A stretch of DNA of 63,290 nucleotides from Rhodobacteraceae bacterium bin131 (GCA_002239085.1 MPNP01000008.1:1-63290), one strand, 5' to 3'; positions 48,405 through 58,337 are shown, numbered from the stretch's first letter. Numbers and translations are program-made. The notes: generated by a model not told the origin, from the sequence alone.

Positions 48405-49316
48405 TCAGCCCACTTCCCTGAATTGTCTTGCCGCTCTGGCAGCACGGGCTTCCTGTATTCTTGTAAAGGCAAACATTGCACAGGTCAGAATCATCAGCAG
48501 TATCAGGAGATAATTTGACATTGCTGCCGCTGTGCCAAGTTCACGAAATTCGGTTGCCGTTCTGGATATACGCAAGGCGATGATTTCCGTTGACAAACCT
48601 GGCCCGCCTTCAGTCATGACCAAGATGACCTCCAAAACCTTGAAGGCATCAATCAGGCGCAACAGTGCAGTGACGATCAAAACAGGCATCATTAGGGGAA
48701 GTTTGATATGCCAAATTTGTTGCCAACCCGTTGCTCCATCAATGCGGGCGGCTTCAAGTGCTGATTGGGGCAGGGATTGCAAAGCAGCAAGTGCCAGAAT
48801 GAAGATAAAGGGTGTCCATTGCCAAATATCGGCAATAATAACGGATAGGAGGGCATTTTGCCCTAACCAATCAATACCCTCAAAACCCCAGGATTTCAAA
48901 GTCCGATTGAATGTTCCAACTGTAGGATGGTACATGTAGCGCCACATCAGACCCACAACGACCGGGGCGATCATCATCGGAAGGATGAACAGGGTTCGCA
49001 GGATTGACATGCCCCGGATTTTTCGGTCCAGAAGCAAGGCCAATCCAACACCAATCACCAGCTCGGCGATGACGACTGAAATAGCAAAAGTCAAGGTGAC
49101 CGAAAGGCTCTCTCGAAAAGCAGGATCATAAAAAAGCGTAACATAGTTCTTGAAAGCCACGAAGGTTGATTCGGATATTTTCTGGCTTGGATCCCAGTCC
49201 CGAAAGGAGCCGTATATCATGTAACCCAAGGGATAGAGCAATGCGACGGCCATGATGATCGCAGCTGGCAATACAAACATGTAGGGCGAAAGCCTATTCA
49301 TGTTCAGTCTTAGCAT
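48405..49316 (-). CDS. sugar ABC transporter permease (MalF/UgpA type)
   Basis: 303 aa; GGAAAGAG precedes the ATG at 49316. Six membrane segments with EAA loop SALEAARIDGATGWQQIWHIKLP near residue 190. Pairs with the MalG-type permease. Preceded by a strong intercistronic hairpin. Confidence 0.92.
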   Translation of the reverse strand: MLRLNMNRLSPYMFVLPAAIIMAVALLYPLGYMIYGSFRDWDPSQKISESTFVAFKNYVTLFYDPAFRESLSVTLTFAISVVIAELVIGVGLALLLDRKIRGMSILRTLFILPMMIAPVVVGLMWRYMYHPTVGTFNRTLKSWGFEGIDWLGQNALLSVIIADIWQWTPFIFILALAALQSLPQSALEAARIDGATGWQQIWHIKLPLMMPVLIVTALLRLIDAFKVLEVILVMTEGGPGLSTEIIALRISRTATEFRELGTAAAMSNYLLILLMILTCAMFAFTRIQEARAARAARQFREVG

Positions 49317-49340
49317 GCTCTTTCCACTTTGTGTGTCAAT

Positions 49341-49369
49341 ACCGGATCAGAGTTATTCCCTGATCCGGT
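49341..49369 (-). repeat. intercistronic hairpin between binding-protein and permease genes
   Basis: Perfect 10-bp inverted repeat ACCGGATCAG (49341-49350) / CTGATCCGGT (49360-49369), nine-base loop, no T-run. Located right after the binding-protein gene in the operon, where a hairpin usually stabilises the upstream message or damps downstream expression. Confidence 0.7.
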
Positions 49370-49387
49370 TAAAGGTTCTATCCCAGA

Positions 49388-50716
49388 TTAATCCCAAGTA
49401 TAGTAACCGGCTTCTTCCATCACTACCCTAGTGCGTTCAGCCACACTATTGAGAGCTTCTTCAATATCCAAGTCTTCCGTAAGAACTTTCGAAAGTGTTG
49501 TACCTATATCGGCATTGATTTTGCCCCAAACGGGTATGATTGGACGCCAGTCCGGGTCAGCATGTTTCAATGCTTCACCGAATGTCGCCATGTGAGGGAA
49601 CTTAGCGTTCACATCCGGATCGGCATGGGTTGAAAAGCGTGATGGATTTCCACCTTCCAGAGCAACAAGCTTGTCCCCATGTTTGGACGTCAGCCACTGC
49701 ATCAGAAGAAAGGCAGCTTCCTTGTTTACAGCGTTTTTCGGAATACCGATGCCGAAACCTCCGGTCTGGCTTCCTCGTCTGACACCCATCGGATGGAGAG
49801 CCCAACCGACTTTACCAACAACCTTGGATTTGTCAGGATCATTGATTTGACCGGCCACTACGGTCGTATCAAGGAACATGGCCGTATCCCCATTCAGGAA
49901 CGAGCCCAAGGCTTCTCCAAAGCCAAATGAAGCCGCTCCTTCGGGACCACAGTCAACAATGGTCTTGAGTGCGTTGGCGGCAGCGATACCAGCCTCGTTA
50001 TTGATAATGGGATTCCATTTGTCATCGAAAATGCGACCACCCAAAGGTGCTAAATGCAAAAGGAAAGCGTGACTGGCATGATGCCCGGAGGCAGCTCGGC
50101 TAGACAATCCGCCCATACTTGGTTCCAACTCGGGGATTTGACAGGCGAGTTCCAGCAATTCATCGTAGGTTTCAGGAACTTCAAGTCCGTGCTTATCAAA
50201 GATATCTTTACGATAGCCGAGAATGGACGTTTCCGAACCATAAGGAATGCCAAAAAGAGACCCTGTTTTTCCTTCAAGATAGCCCTTGTTCCCACCGGCA
50301 AAGCCGATATTGTAGACATAACCGTCAATCAGGTCGTCTGCATCATAAGAGGGATCAGACAATTTGGGATTCATGAAGTAGCGGGCCAGATTTTCAAGTT
50401 GGTCAGCATAGACATAATCCGCTTTGGAAAAGACCACATAGGCGATCAGATCGTATTCCCCTTCTTCCTGTCCTAGTTCCAAGGTCTGACGCTCGCGCAT
50501 TTTCAGATAGGGCAGTTGGTCCACTTCAACTTCAATCCCTGTTTCCTCGGTAAATTGGGGTAAAATTTTCATGACGGCATCATAATGCGGATGGGCCGGA
50601 AAATTTATAATTAAGGTTTGACCGCTATAGGGTTCATAAGGATTGGCAAAAACTGCCGCCGACATTGCAACGGTGGTAATGACTCCGGCTACAATGATTT
50701 TTAAGTATTTCATCAT
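49388..50716 (-). CDS. extracellular sugar-binding protein of ABC transporter
   Basis: 442 aa, signal peptide residues 1-25 (cleavage after FAN or VFA), AAGGAG before the ATG. Family 1 solute-binding features: LPQFTEETGIEVEVDQLPY, LFGIPYGSETSILGYRKDIFDKHGLEVPETYDELLELA and FLLMQWLTSKHGD. Ligand unknown; the catabolic neighbours suggest a sugar, polyol or sugar acid. Confidence 0.92.
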   Translation of the reverse strand: MMKYLKIIVAGVITTVAMSAAVFANPYEPYSGQTLIINFPAHPHYDAVMKILPQFTEETGIEVEVDQLPYLKMRERQTLELGQEEGEYDLIAYVVFSKADYVYADQLENLARYFMNPKLSDPSYDADDLIDGYVYNIGFAGGNKGYLEGKTGSLFGIPYGSETSILGYRKDIFDKHGLEVPETYDELLELACQIPELEPSMGGLSSRAASGHHASHAFLLHLAPLGGRIFDDKWNPIINNEAGIAAANALKTIVDCGPEGAASFGFGEALGSFLNGDTAMFLDTTVVAGQINDPDKSKVVGKVGWALHPMGVRRGSQTGGFGIGIPKNAVNKEAAFLLMQWLTSKHGDKLVALEGGNPSRFSTHADPDVNAKFPHMATFGEALKHADPDWRPIIPVWGKINADIGTTLSKVLTEDLDIEEALNSVAERTRVVMEEAGYYTWD

Positions 50717-50743
50717 AATTAAATCTCCTTGTTAAATTAGATG

Positions 50744-51829
50744 CTAAAAAGCATTTTCAGTTATGCGGTCAAACAGCTGAAGTCCCTCAGGTCTGACCGC
50801 AAACCTGAGCGTCTCTCCAAGCGCAATTGGTGTTTCAGATTTTAGTTCCACCGTTACGTTTGTATTTCCACAGGTGCATAACAGGACCGATTGTGCACCA
50901 ATATATTCGGAGACAATAACCCTCAGATCGAAGGATATGTCTTCCTTGGCATTTGCATCGAAATTCAGATCACTGGGACGAATTCCCAGCGTGACAGCTT
51001 TGTCAGTTGCTTTAAGTTTGACTCTGTGGTCTTCTGGCAACTTTATCTTAAAACCTGATCCCTGGGCATAAAGTTGGTCATCCTCTTCAACCAGTTCCGA
51101 ATCAAGAAAATTCATAGGTGGTGACCCCAGAAAACCCGCCACAAATTTATTCACCGGGTTTTTAAACAATACCTCCGGTGTACCCTCCTGTTGAATACGA
51201 CCGTTGTGCATCACGACGATTCGGTCAGCCAAGGTCATGGCTTCAACCTGATCATGCGTTACATAAATCATGTTTTTCTGAACACTTTGGCGCATCAGGG
51301 CAAGTTCAGCCCGCATTTGCCCTCGCAATTTAGCGTCCAGATTCGACAAAGGCTCATCAAACAGAAATATGGAACTGTCTTTGGCCAGTGCCCTTGCCAT
51401 TGCAACACGTTGCCTTTGTCCTCCTGACAACTCACCCGGCTTGCGGTGCAAGAACTCCGTTAGACCTACTATTTTGGCGACTTCCAGAACCTTTTTCTTA
51501 ACTTCATCCTTGGGACGCTTTTGCAATCTCAGAGCAAAGGAAATATTCCGTGCCACATCCATGTGGGGATAAAGGGCATAGTCTTGGAAAACCATGGCCA
51601 AGTCCCGGGCCTTGGGCTCAAGATGGCTGATGGGTTTATCGCCAATAAAAATTTCACCTTCAGTGACCGTCTCCAGGCCGGCAATCATTCGCAGTGTCGT
51701 TGATTTACCACACCCTGAGGGACCCACTAGAACAGTAAATTCATTATTTTCCATGTTTAAATCAATGCCGTGAAGAACCTCTACTGAACCATAGCGTTTG
51801 ACAAGATTTACAAGACGTATTACAGGCAT
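50744..51829 (-). CDS. sugar ABC transporter ATP-binding protein (MalK/UgpC type)
   Basis: 361 aa. Walker A GPSGCGKST, signature LSGGQRQRVAMAR, Walker B IFLFDEPLSNLDAKL, switch His THDQVEAMTLADRI, then a C-terminal TOBE/OB regulatory domain from about residue 235. First gene of the minus-strand operon; the TTGTATACAA operator is 31 bp upstream. Confidence 0.95.
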   Translation of the reverse strand: MPVIRLVNLVKRYGSVEVLHGIDLNMENNEFTVLVGPSGCGKSTTLRMIAGLETVTEGEIFIGDKPISHLEPKARDLAMVFQDYALYPHMDVARNISFALRLQKRPKDEVKKKVLEVAKIVGLTEFLHRKPGELSGGQRQRVAMARALAKDSSIFLFDEPLSNLDAKLRGQMRAELALMRQSVQKNMIYVTHDQVEAMTLADRIVVMHNGRIQQEGTPEVLFKNPVNKFVAGFLGSPPMNFLDSELVEEDDQLYAQGSGFKIKLPEDHRVKLKATDKAVTLGIRPSDLNFDANAKEDISFDLRVIVSEYIGAQSVLLCTCGNTNVTVELKSETPIALGETLRFAVRPEGLQLFDRITENAF

Positions 51830-51858
51830 GATCTCTCTTGAACATGGAATAAATTAAA

Positions 51859-51872
51859 TATTGTATACAATA
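51859..51872. promoter_or_regulatory. GntR/FCD operator upstream of ABC operon
   Basis: Perfect 14-bp palindrome TATTGTATACAATA in the 150-bp divergent gap between the ABC operon and the gntR gene. TTGTATACAA-type palindromes are typical binding sites for FCD-class GntR regulators. A near copy lies at 52691. Confidence 0.7.
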
Positions 51873-51979
51873 CTTAATAATTATATTCAATAAAAATAAT
51901 TTATTATTAGTTCACTATTGTCATTGTGTGATAATCATTGTATTAAATCATCTGAAATGATTAAGAATCGCATTATAAC

Positions 51980-52645
51980 ATGACCAAAAAGCCAGCTTCA
52001 AAAGAAACTGTACACAAACTTTCAACTGCGCAAAAAATTGAGCGGGCTCTGATTGAGGAAATAAGTACAGGTGAACTTTCCCCTGGGCAACATTTGGATG
52101 AGAATGGTCTGGCGGTAAGGTTTGGTGCCTCACGGACTCCAGTTCGGGAGGCTTTGTCGCGGCTCGCCGCGCAGGGTATCTTAATTCAGGGGGAACAGCG
52201 GGGAATGTTTGTGGCTCAATATTCCCGTGAGGAATTGGGTTTGATATTTGAAGCGATGCATGAGATTGAGGCAGCGTGTGCTCGTATCGTTGCACAAAGA
52301 CTTAGTCTTCTGGCTAGAAGCGAGATTGAAGCCGCTCAGGCCGAGTGCCTGAAGGCTGCCGAGACTGGGGACCGCAAAAGCTACTTGCGGGCCAATGAAG
52401 ATTTTCACCAGGCGATCTATCGGGCTACAGGCAATCCTTATATTGCTGCCATTGCCAAGGAATTTCGTAATCGGACGGGTCCATTCAGGGCCAAAAAATT
52501 TGCTTCTCGAGAGGATTTGATTGCTTCTGCCCAAAGTCACCAGGTATTGGTCGACGATATTTTTTCCGAGGATTCAGCCAAGGCAACCAAGGGAATGCGG
52601 TCGCATATGACCGAGAGTTTTATTCAGGCACTTAAAGTGAATTGA
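51980..52645 (+). CDS. GntR-family (FCD domain) transcriptional regulator
   Basis: 221 aa. N-terminal winged helix (QKIERALIEEISTGELSPG, FGASRTPVREALSRLAAQG, residues 18-70) and C-terminal FCD ligand/metal domain with the D-x-x-F-H element in ANEDFHQAIYRATGNPYI and a second His in HQVLVDDIF...MRSHMTES. Likely represses both arms of the carbohydrate cluster through TTGTATACAA-like sites and is released by a pathway intermediate. Confidence 0.92.
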   Translation: MTKKPASKETVHKLSTAQKIERALIEEISTGELSPGQHLDENGLAVRFGASRTPVREALSRLAAQGILIQGEQRGMFVAQYSREELGLIFEAMHEIEAACARIVAQRLSLLARSEIEAAQAECLKAAETGDRKSYLRANEDFHQAIYRATGNPYIAAIAKEFRNRTGPFRAKKFASREDLIASAQSHQVLVDDIFSEDSAKATKGMRSHMTESFIQALKVN

Positions 52646-52690
52646 ATTATTTATGATTTCCAAGCATATTATGTATGTAAAACTTTAATT

Positions 52691-52700
52691 TTGCATACAA
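52691..52700. promoter_or_regulatory. second GntR/FCD operator, upstream of catabolic arm
   Basis: TTGCATACAA differs at one position from the TTGTATACAA core at 51861-51870. It lies in the 91-bp gap between the gntR stop and the metallo-hydrolase start, so the catabolic genes could be controlled independently of gntR. Confidence 0.55.
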
Positions 52701-52736
52701 CTTGATTATTAAACAGCATCATGCAAAGGAACACAA

Positions 52737-53669
52737 ATGGGTATTAATGAAACCAGAATCCATCCCATCAATACCGGTTGGTTACATGGAGATCTTGGCA
52801 CGTATATCTTCTGGAAAGGTCCGGCGGGCAAGAAAAAATGGCAACCGGTCTATTGTCATTATGTTGATACCGGAACCCATAAAATACTGATTGATACCGG
52901 TCTTCCGGACCAAGAACGGGCTTCGAAATATCATCACAATTGTGAAAAACGCGACTGCTTACAAGTCCATGAACACCTTGAGCAAAGACTTGGTATTCAT
53001 CCTGATGCAATTGATGCAATTGTTTTTACCCACCTGCATTGGGACCATGTCCAAAACATGAAGGAATTCAAAAACGCCCGCTACATAGCTCCCAAAGCCG
53101 AGATTGAAATGGCTTACAATCCTTTGCCTCTCTATTACCGAACCTACGAATCTGGCCTTCTGGGCATTGAGCCCGCCTATACAGGTTGTGCCTTTGAAGC
53201 TGTGGATAAGGAGTGCGAAGTGTTGCCCGGCATTACGATGTTCCCGACCCCCGGCCATTCAGTGGGGCATATGGCCGTGACGGTTGCCACGGCAATGGGA
53301 GACATTGTCGTGTGCGGAGATGCTATTTTTGAAGAACGAAATCTTGACCCCAATCCGGCTGAGAAATGGCGGTTTTGGGTCCCTGCCCGTTTTGTCAATA
53401 GTTATGAAGGTTGGAAATCAGTGGAGGAACTTGACAAGCGGGCCGATTATGTCTTGCCCTGTCATGATTACGATGCCAATGTCCGATCGATGGTCTTTCC
53501 ATACGAAGGAATGCCCTTACGTAAACGTCGTCAGGTTATCCCAGGTTATCAGTTTTATTTTGCCGACATGCCGGGTGATACCGCACAAAAATCGGCACCG
53601 GCTATGCCAGCTGATGAAGTTGAAGCATATATCAACAACCTTGCCGATCCTGAACAAATGGCAGATTGA
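52737..53669 (+). CDS. metallo-beta-lactamase-fold hydrolase
   Basis: 310 aa. Metal site THLHWDHVQNM (about residue 97), followed by GHSVGHMAV and VVCGDAIF, and CHDYDAN near residue 242: the two-metal site of the MBL superfamily. Overall resembles AHL-lactonase-like hydrolases, so a sugar lactone is a reasonable guess in this operon, but the substrate is not shown by sequence. AAAGGA before ATG. TTGA overlap with next gene. Confidence 0.85.
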   Translation: MGINETRIHPINTGWLHGDLGTYIFWKGPAGKKKWQPVYCHYVDTGTHKILIDTGLPDQERASKYHHNCEKRDCLQVHEHLEQRLGIHPDAIDAIVFTHLHWDHVQNMKEFKNARYIAPKAEIEMAYNPLPLYYRTYESGLLGIEPAYTGCAFEAVDKECEVLPGITMFPTPGHSVGHMAVTVATAMGDIVVCGDAIFEERNLDPNPAEKWRFWVPARFVNSYEGWKSVEELDKRADYVLPCHDYDANVRSMVFPYEGMPLRKRRQVIPGYQFYFADMPGDTAQKSAPAMPADEVEAYINNLADPEQMAD

Positions 53670-54520
53670 AACTTGTGACTCGTATTATTGAGACACTAAC
53701 GGATATCGCTGATCATTACGAGGTAATTGTACTTGACCAATGGGGAGTATTGCATGATGGGTGCAGTCCATACCCAGAGGCAAACAAAACACTGAATCAC
53801 CTAGCATCAGCCGGTCATCGTCTGGCCGTACTATCAAATTCTGGGAAGAGAGCCAAATCAAATGCTGATAGAATTTCCCAAATGGGTTTTTCAGCAAATT
53901 TATTTGATACAATCCTAACCTCAGGCGAGGTGCTCTGGCAGGATATCAACAAATCTGTGGTCCAGCATCGGATTTTCTTTCCCATTGAACGCACTGTAGG
54001 TGATTCTATTCATTGGGCCAAGGGGCTTGATGTCGATTTCACCACCGACCTCAAGGCAGCCCAGGCAATTTTACTGATGGGTTTGCCCGATGATACAAAC
54101 CTTGCAGAGTGGCAAAGAATATTGAATGGTGCCTTAGATCTAAGGATTCCCATGTACTGTTCCAATCCAGATATATCTTCCCCAAGGGGAAGTAAAATAA
54201 TTGAAATTTCGCCGGGCGTGTTGGCCCATGAATTTCAAAAGCGTGGGGGAGAGGTTTTCTTTTATGGCAAACCTTACGGACATACTTTTATGACTCTACA
54301 AAGGACTTTGGGAGTTAAATCTTCTTACATACTGATGGTGGGGGACAGTCTGGAACATGATATTGCTGGAGCTCATGCTTCGGGTTGGGATAGTTTGTTT
54401 GTGTCAGGGGGGATACACCGGAATTTATTCACCAAGGTAGAGCCCCAAAAGGCACTGCGATCACTGACCCGAGAAAAGAACCTTCCCTTACCAACCTATT
54501 TGATCAGGACCTTAAAATGA
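53666..54520 (+). CDS. HAD-superfamily phosphatase (TIGR01459-type, subfamily IIA)
   Basis: 284 aa, TTG start overlapping the preceding stop codon. Motif I is VIVLDQWGVLHDG (Asp near residue 24), motif II LAVLSNSGKRA, and motif IV ILMVGDSLEHDIAGA near residue 225; FYGKPYGHTF supplies the Lys of motif III. Dephosphorylates a small metabolite, probably a sugar phosphate of the pathway. Stop overlaps next start (ATGA). Confidence 0.88.
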   Translation: MKLVTRIIETLTDIADHYEVIVLDQWGVLHDGCSPYPEANKTLNHLASAGHRLAVLSNSGKRAKSNADRISQMGFSANLFDTILTSGEVLWQDINKSVVQHRIFFPIERTVGDSIHWAKGLDVDFTTDLKAAQAILLMGLPDDTNLAEWQRILNGALDLRIPMYCSNPDISSPRGSKIIEISPGVLAHEFQKRGGEVFFYGKPYGHTFMTLQRTLGVKSSYILMVGDSLEHDIAGAHASGWDSLFVSGGIHRNLFTKVEPQKALRSLTREKNLPLPTYLIRTLK

Positions 54521-55485
54521 GCTCTCAAACATTACTCACTGATGAATTTCGTGAATTGTCAGCCCGCTTGGGACTGGATCCACTATTGGTTCAGGGAGCG
54601 GGAGGTAATACCTCGGTCAAGAAGGGAGATGTAATGTGGGTCAAGGCTTCTGGAACCCAACTGAGCAATGCCAAAGAACAGGACATTTTTGTCAAGGTTG
54701 ATCGCAATATTGCCAAGGCAGAAGCATTTGGAAACGGAAAGGGAGATTGTCTAGGCGCCGTTCTTGAACCGACCGTTGGATTGAGACCGTCTATAGAGAC
54801 AACATTTCATGCTGTTTTGGAGTATTCTTATGTCATGCATACCCATTCAGTCATGACACTTGTTCACGCCATCAGTCCAGAAGGAAGACAATCCCTAAAA
54901 GAAAAACTAAGTGGGCTTCCCTTTGCCATGGTACCCTATGCGAAACCCGGCTTGCCCTTGACCAACGAAATTCTCAGATGTGTGGAGCCAGACACTCAAA
55001 TCATTATATTACAAAACCACGGTTTGATCTGTTGTGGACAGAGCATAAAAGAAGTGAGCGATTTGATATTCACCGTTGAGGAGCGCTTGTACATGCCTCC
55101 CCGCAAAGTTAGTGCTGTGCAACCGGACGACGAACCGGATGCACGGTTCCAGTGGTCAGATTTTAGCTGGCTTGCCAAGAATTCACGTTACTGTTCTTGG
55201 CTTGTCCAAGGTTCTTATTATCCTGATCATGTAGTCTTTCTTGGTCCAGCATTACCGTTACACGATAATGATAACAATCCCCCGGTTATCATGAAAGAAG
55301 GGGTTGGAATCTTGCTTCGCAAGGATGCCGGACCATCCCAGCAAGCCATGTTGCGATGTCTGGCGGAAATCCTGCAGAGGATACCCTTAGAATGGACTCT
55401 TGAACCCATCGGTGAAAAGGCGGAATCTGAACTTTTGAATTGGGATGCCGAAAAATACCGACAGTCTTTGGCTGCCCGTAAATGA
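54517..55485 (+). CDS. class II aldolase/adducin family protein, long form
   Basis: 322 aa. Phosphate site GAGGNTSVKKGD, His-x-His in VMHTHSVMTLVHA and a third His in LQNHGLICCG. The N-terminal two-thirds align with the class II aldolase fold; about 100 extra C-terminal residues from WSDFSWLAKNS on are typical of a subgroup in sugar clusters. A second aldolase (45663-46325) belongs to the same regulon, so they may act on different intermediates. ATGA overlaps on both sides. Confidence 0.85.
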   Translation: MSSQTLLTDEFRELSARLGLDPLLVQGAGGNTSVKKGDVMWVKASGTQLSNAKEQDIFVKVDRNIAKAEAFGNGKGDCLGAVLEPTVGLRPSIETTFHAVLEYSYVMHTHSVMTLVHAISPEGRQSLKEKLSGLPFAMVPYAKPGLPLTNEILRCVEPDTQIIILQNHGLICCGQSIKEVSDLIFTVEERLYMPPRKVSAVQPDDEPDARFQWSDFSWLAKNSRYCSWLVQGSYYPDHVVFLGPALPLHDNDNNPPVIMKEGVGILLRKDAGPSQQAMLRCLAEILQRIPLEWTLEPIGEKAESELLNWDAEKYRQSLAARK

Positions 55486-56756
55486 GTCTGGCCCTCGGAC
55501 TAGATATTGGTACATCCGGTATACGAACTGCCATAATCGACACTGACGGAAACCTGATCTCGCAATATCAACTGAAGCATGCTGCGCAAAATACCAATTT
55601 GATTGATGCCGAATTGTGGTGGGAATCAACACAAGATTGTATCAGGAAACAATGTTTAGCCTTACAGGAATTGGGAAGAAGCCCGCACGAAATCTCTGCC
55701 CTTGCGGTGGATGGAACCTCGGGTACAATGCTTTTAACCGATGCCAATCTGAGGCCCGTAACGCAAGCCTTGATGTATAATTCCAAGGGATTCCATCGAG
55801 AAGCTCAACTCATCAATTGTGTTGCTCCAGATCTTCACATTACACAAGGGTCCACCTCTGCCTTAGCCCGTGCCCTTTATTTGATAGGAGAAGATAAGGA
55901 AAACCGAGCCAATCACCTCTTGCACCAAGCCGATTTCATAATGGCAAAACTATCAGGGGTCGGGGGATATTCAGATTACAACAATTCCCTGAAAACAGGT
56001 TTTGATCCTGAAGCTGAAACCTGGCCCGACTGGCTATCAGAACTGGGAATAAATAAGGCCTTGCTGCCTGAAGTTGTTGCTCCGGGAAATGCGGTCGCCA
56101 CAATTTCAAATACGGTTGCCAAGAAATTTAATCTGTCAGACGATGTAAAGGTCATTGCCGGTACAACAGATAGTATAGCGGCCTTTCTGGCATGTGCCGA
56201 GCCTCACCCTGGGATGGCTGTTACTTCCCTAGGTACGACATTGGTGATAAAGGTCATGTCAAAAACCCGAATAGATGATCCCCAAATTGGCCTCTATTCC
56301 CACAGGTTGGGGAAAGGTTGGCTAGCCGGTGGGGCTTCCAATACCGGAGGCGGGATACTGGCGAGGTTATTCACTCCTGACGAAATTGAGACTCTCAGTT
56401 CAAGAATTGATCCCAAAGTTTCACCTGGATTGAATTATTATCCCCTCTTAACTTCAGGTGAACGTTTTCCTATTAATGATCCTGATTTGGAACCCTGCCT
56501 GATTCCTAGACCTGAAAATGATGTGGAATTTTTGCATGGTATACTTGAAAGCATAGCGAAAATTGAATCCGATTGCTATTACGCTATTCAGAAACGAGGA
56601 GGTGCTTTTCCTCATACCATTTATACTGCGGGTGGTGGTTCCTCAAACCAGATTTGGACTGCAATTAGAGAAAAAACCTTGGGACAAAAATTACTTAAGG
56701 CCAACCACACCGAGGCGGCTGTGGGAGTCGCCAAACTTGCGCTCTCAAGAGCATAA
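55482..56756 (+). CDS. FGGY-family carbohydrate kinase
   Basis: 424 aa. LGLDIGTSGIRTAIID (phosphate 1), VDGTSGTMLLTD, AGTTDSIAAFLA (phosphate 2 area) and TAGGGSSNQIWTAIREKTLG (adenosine) are the FGGY family motifs. Slightly shorter than xylulokinase (about 480-500 aa). It would phosphorylate the imported or oxidised ketose or sugar alcohol before aldol cleavage. Last gene in the plus arm; overlaps the aldolase by four bases. Confidence 0.88.
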   Translation: MSLALGLDIGTSGIRTAIIDTDGNLISQYQLKHAAQNTNLIDAELWWESTQDCIRKQCLALQELGRSPHEISALAVDGTSGTMLLTDANLRPVTQALMYNSKGFHREAQLINCVAPDLHITQGSTSALARALYLIGEDKENRANHLLHQADFIMAKLSGVGGYSDYNNSLKTGFDPEAETWPDWLSELGINKALLPEVVAPGNAVATISNTVAKKFNLSDDVKVIAGTTDSIAAFLACAEPHPGMAVTSLGTTLVIKVMSKTRIDDPQIGLYSHRLGKGWLAGGASNTGGGILARLFTPDEIETLSSRIDPKVSPGLNYYPLLTSGERFPINDPDLEPCLIPRPENDVEFLHGILESIAKIESDCYYAIQKRGGAFPHTIYTAGGGSSNQIWTAIREKTLGQKLLKANHTEAAVGVAKLALSRA

Positions 56757-57004
56757 AAGATATCCAGAATTCTGTCCTCCTCTACGACCCTCATTGCCCA
56801 TCTTCGTAATAGTCGCCGCACGCATCCTTCGCCTCTTTCGGTTTATGACAGCTTGCTAAACAGAGGGTGTTGATAATTTTTTATAACCCGGAGTCTGATC
56901 TGCTAGCCTTGATCACACTTGGATCTATATTTTTACCTCATTAGCTTGCGAATCCTATTTTTTTGTATCTGGCAAGGTGTCTTGTGCATCAAAGTTTAAC
57001 CCTA

Positions 57005-58335
57005 GTATCACAACACCTTTGAAGTGATGTCATTAATTTGCATTATTCTCTGTCATATTGTCAATAAACACCACCAATTAATTGAGAGCAGTAATTCTTC
57101 CGCAATCATCAGGTTCATCGTGCATGCCTAACTGGTCGTATGGTTGGAGCTGATACTGGGGAGTATTGATAGAGGATAATGATGATGGAAAAGACATGCA
57201 GAAACATTGACCGCGTGCATTTGGCAGAGGATGAGAAGCAGTGTTTACAAGACCGTATCAAGCGTGGCAAGGGTTCGGCTCAATCACGCTTACGGGCTCA
57301 GATTCTGTTGTGAGCCGACGCGCACCGTCCTGGTGGTCAATACAAAGACAAGGCGATAGCTGATAGTGTTGGTGTGGGTACTGCAACGGTTGAAAGGGTG
57401 CGTCAACAATGCGTTTTGGAGGGGATTGAAGCGACGGTTGAACGCAAGTTTCAAGAGAACCGTAAGCCGCGCGCACTGGATGGTGAGAGTGAGGCTAAAC
57501 TGGTCATGTTGGCCTGCTCCAAGCCGCCCGAGGGTCATGCTCAGTGGCGTTTAAAACGGTTAAGTGATCAGTTGGTTGAACTAGAGATTGTGGACACGAT
57601 TTCGACCGAGACGGTGCGGAGGGCGCTAAAAAAACTGCTTAAAGCCGTGGCGTAAGCAGACCTGGTGTATTCCCCCGAAGCGAATGCCGATTTTATCTAT
57701 GCTATGGAAGATGTTCTGGAAGTTGACCATCGCGAGTATGATGACCACACGGTTTTAGTCTGCTTGGATGAGACGTCAAGGCAACAGACACTGGAAACCC
57801 GTCTCCCTTAACCCGTGCGTCCGGGCCAATCCGCGTGCGACGATTACGAATAGACACGGAACGGAACCGCCCATCTCTTCATGTTGTCGGCTCCACTGCT
57901 GGGATGGCGTCATGTGAAAGTCACTGACCGTCGAACTAAGCCGGACCTTGCCCATGTGTTGAAAGACCGTGCCGATGTTCATTTTCCTGATAAACACCTT
58001 GTCCTCGTCATGGACAATTTGAACACGCACAAACGGTCCACCTTGTATAACGCATTCAAACCCGCTGAGGCACGTCGTCTCGTCAATCGGTTTGAGGTTC
58101 ACTATACACCCAAGCACGGGAGTTGGCTAAATATGGCCGCAATTGAAATCAATGTCATGACGCGTCAATGTCTAGCAAAGCGGATCCCTGACCGTGCGAC
58201 GATGGAGCATAAAACCAAGGCTTGGGTGGATTATCGGAATGAGACAGCCAAGCCGATTAATTGGCAGTTCAAAACCGAGGATGCACGCATCAAGTTGAAA
58301 TCGCTTTATCCATCAGTTCAATGAAGTTATGATAC
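57005..58335 (+). mobile_element. decayed IS630-family insertion sequence
   Basis: Bounded by TA dinucleotides (57003-57004 and 58336-58337). Left end GTATCACAACACCTTTGAA and right end TTCAATGAAGTTATGATAC are inverted repeats matching at 15 of 19 positions. IS630/Tc1 elements insert at TA, which fits. The transposase inside is broken. Confidence 0.75.
57182..58324 (+). pseudogene. IS630 transposase pseudogene
   Basis: Reading from the ATG at 57182 there is an in-frame TGA at 57311-57313 after LRAQILL; coding continues (IADSVGVGTATVERVRQQC, HAQWRLKRLSDQL), then shifts frame near 57636 and back near 57675, meets another stop after QQTLETRLP, and resumes in a frame with LVMDNLNTH and HGSWLNMAAIEINVM. 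First and second catalytic Asp (CLDETS, VMDN) remain, but the catalytic Glu in the usual LNMAEIE is Ala. Not functional. Confidence 0.85.
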
Positions 58336-58337
58336 TA

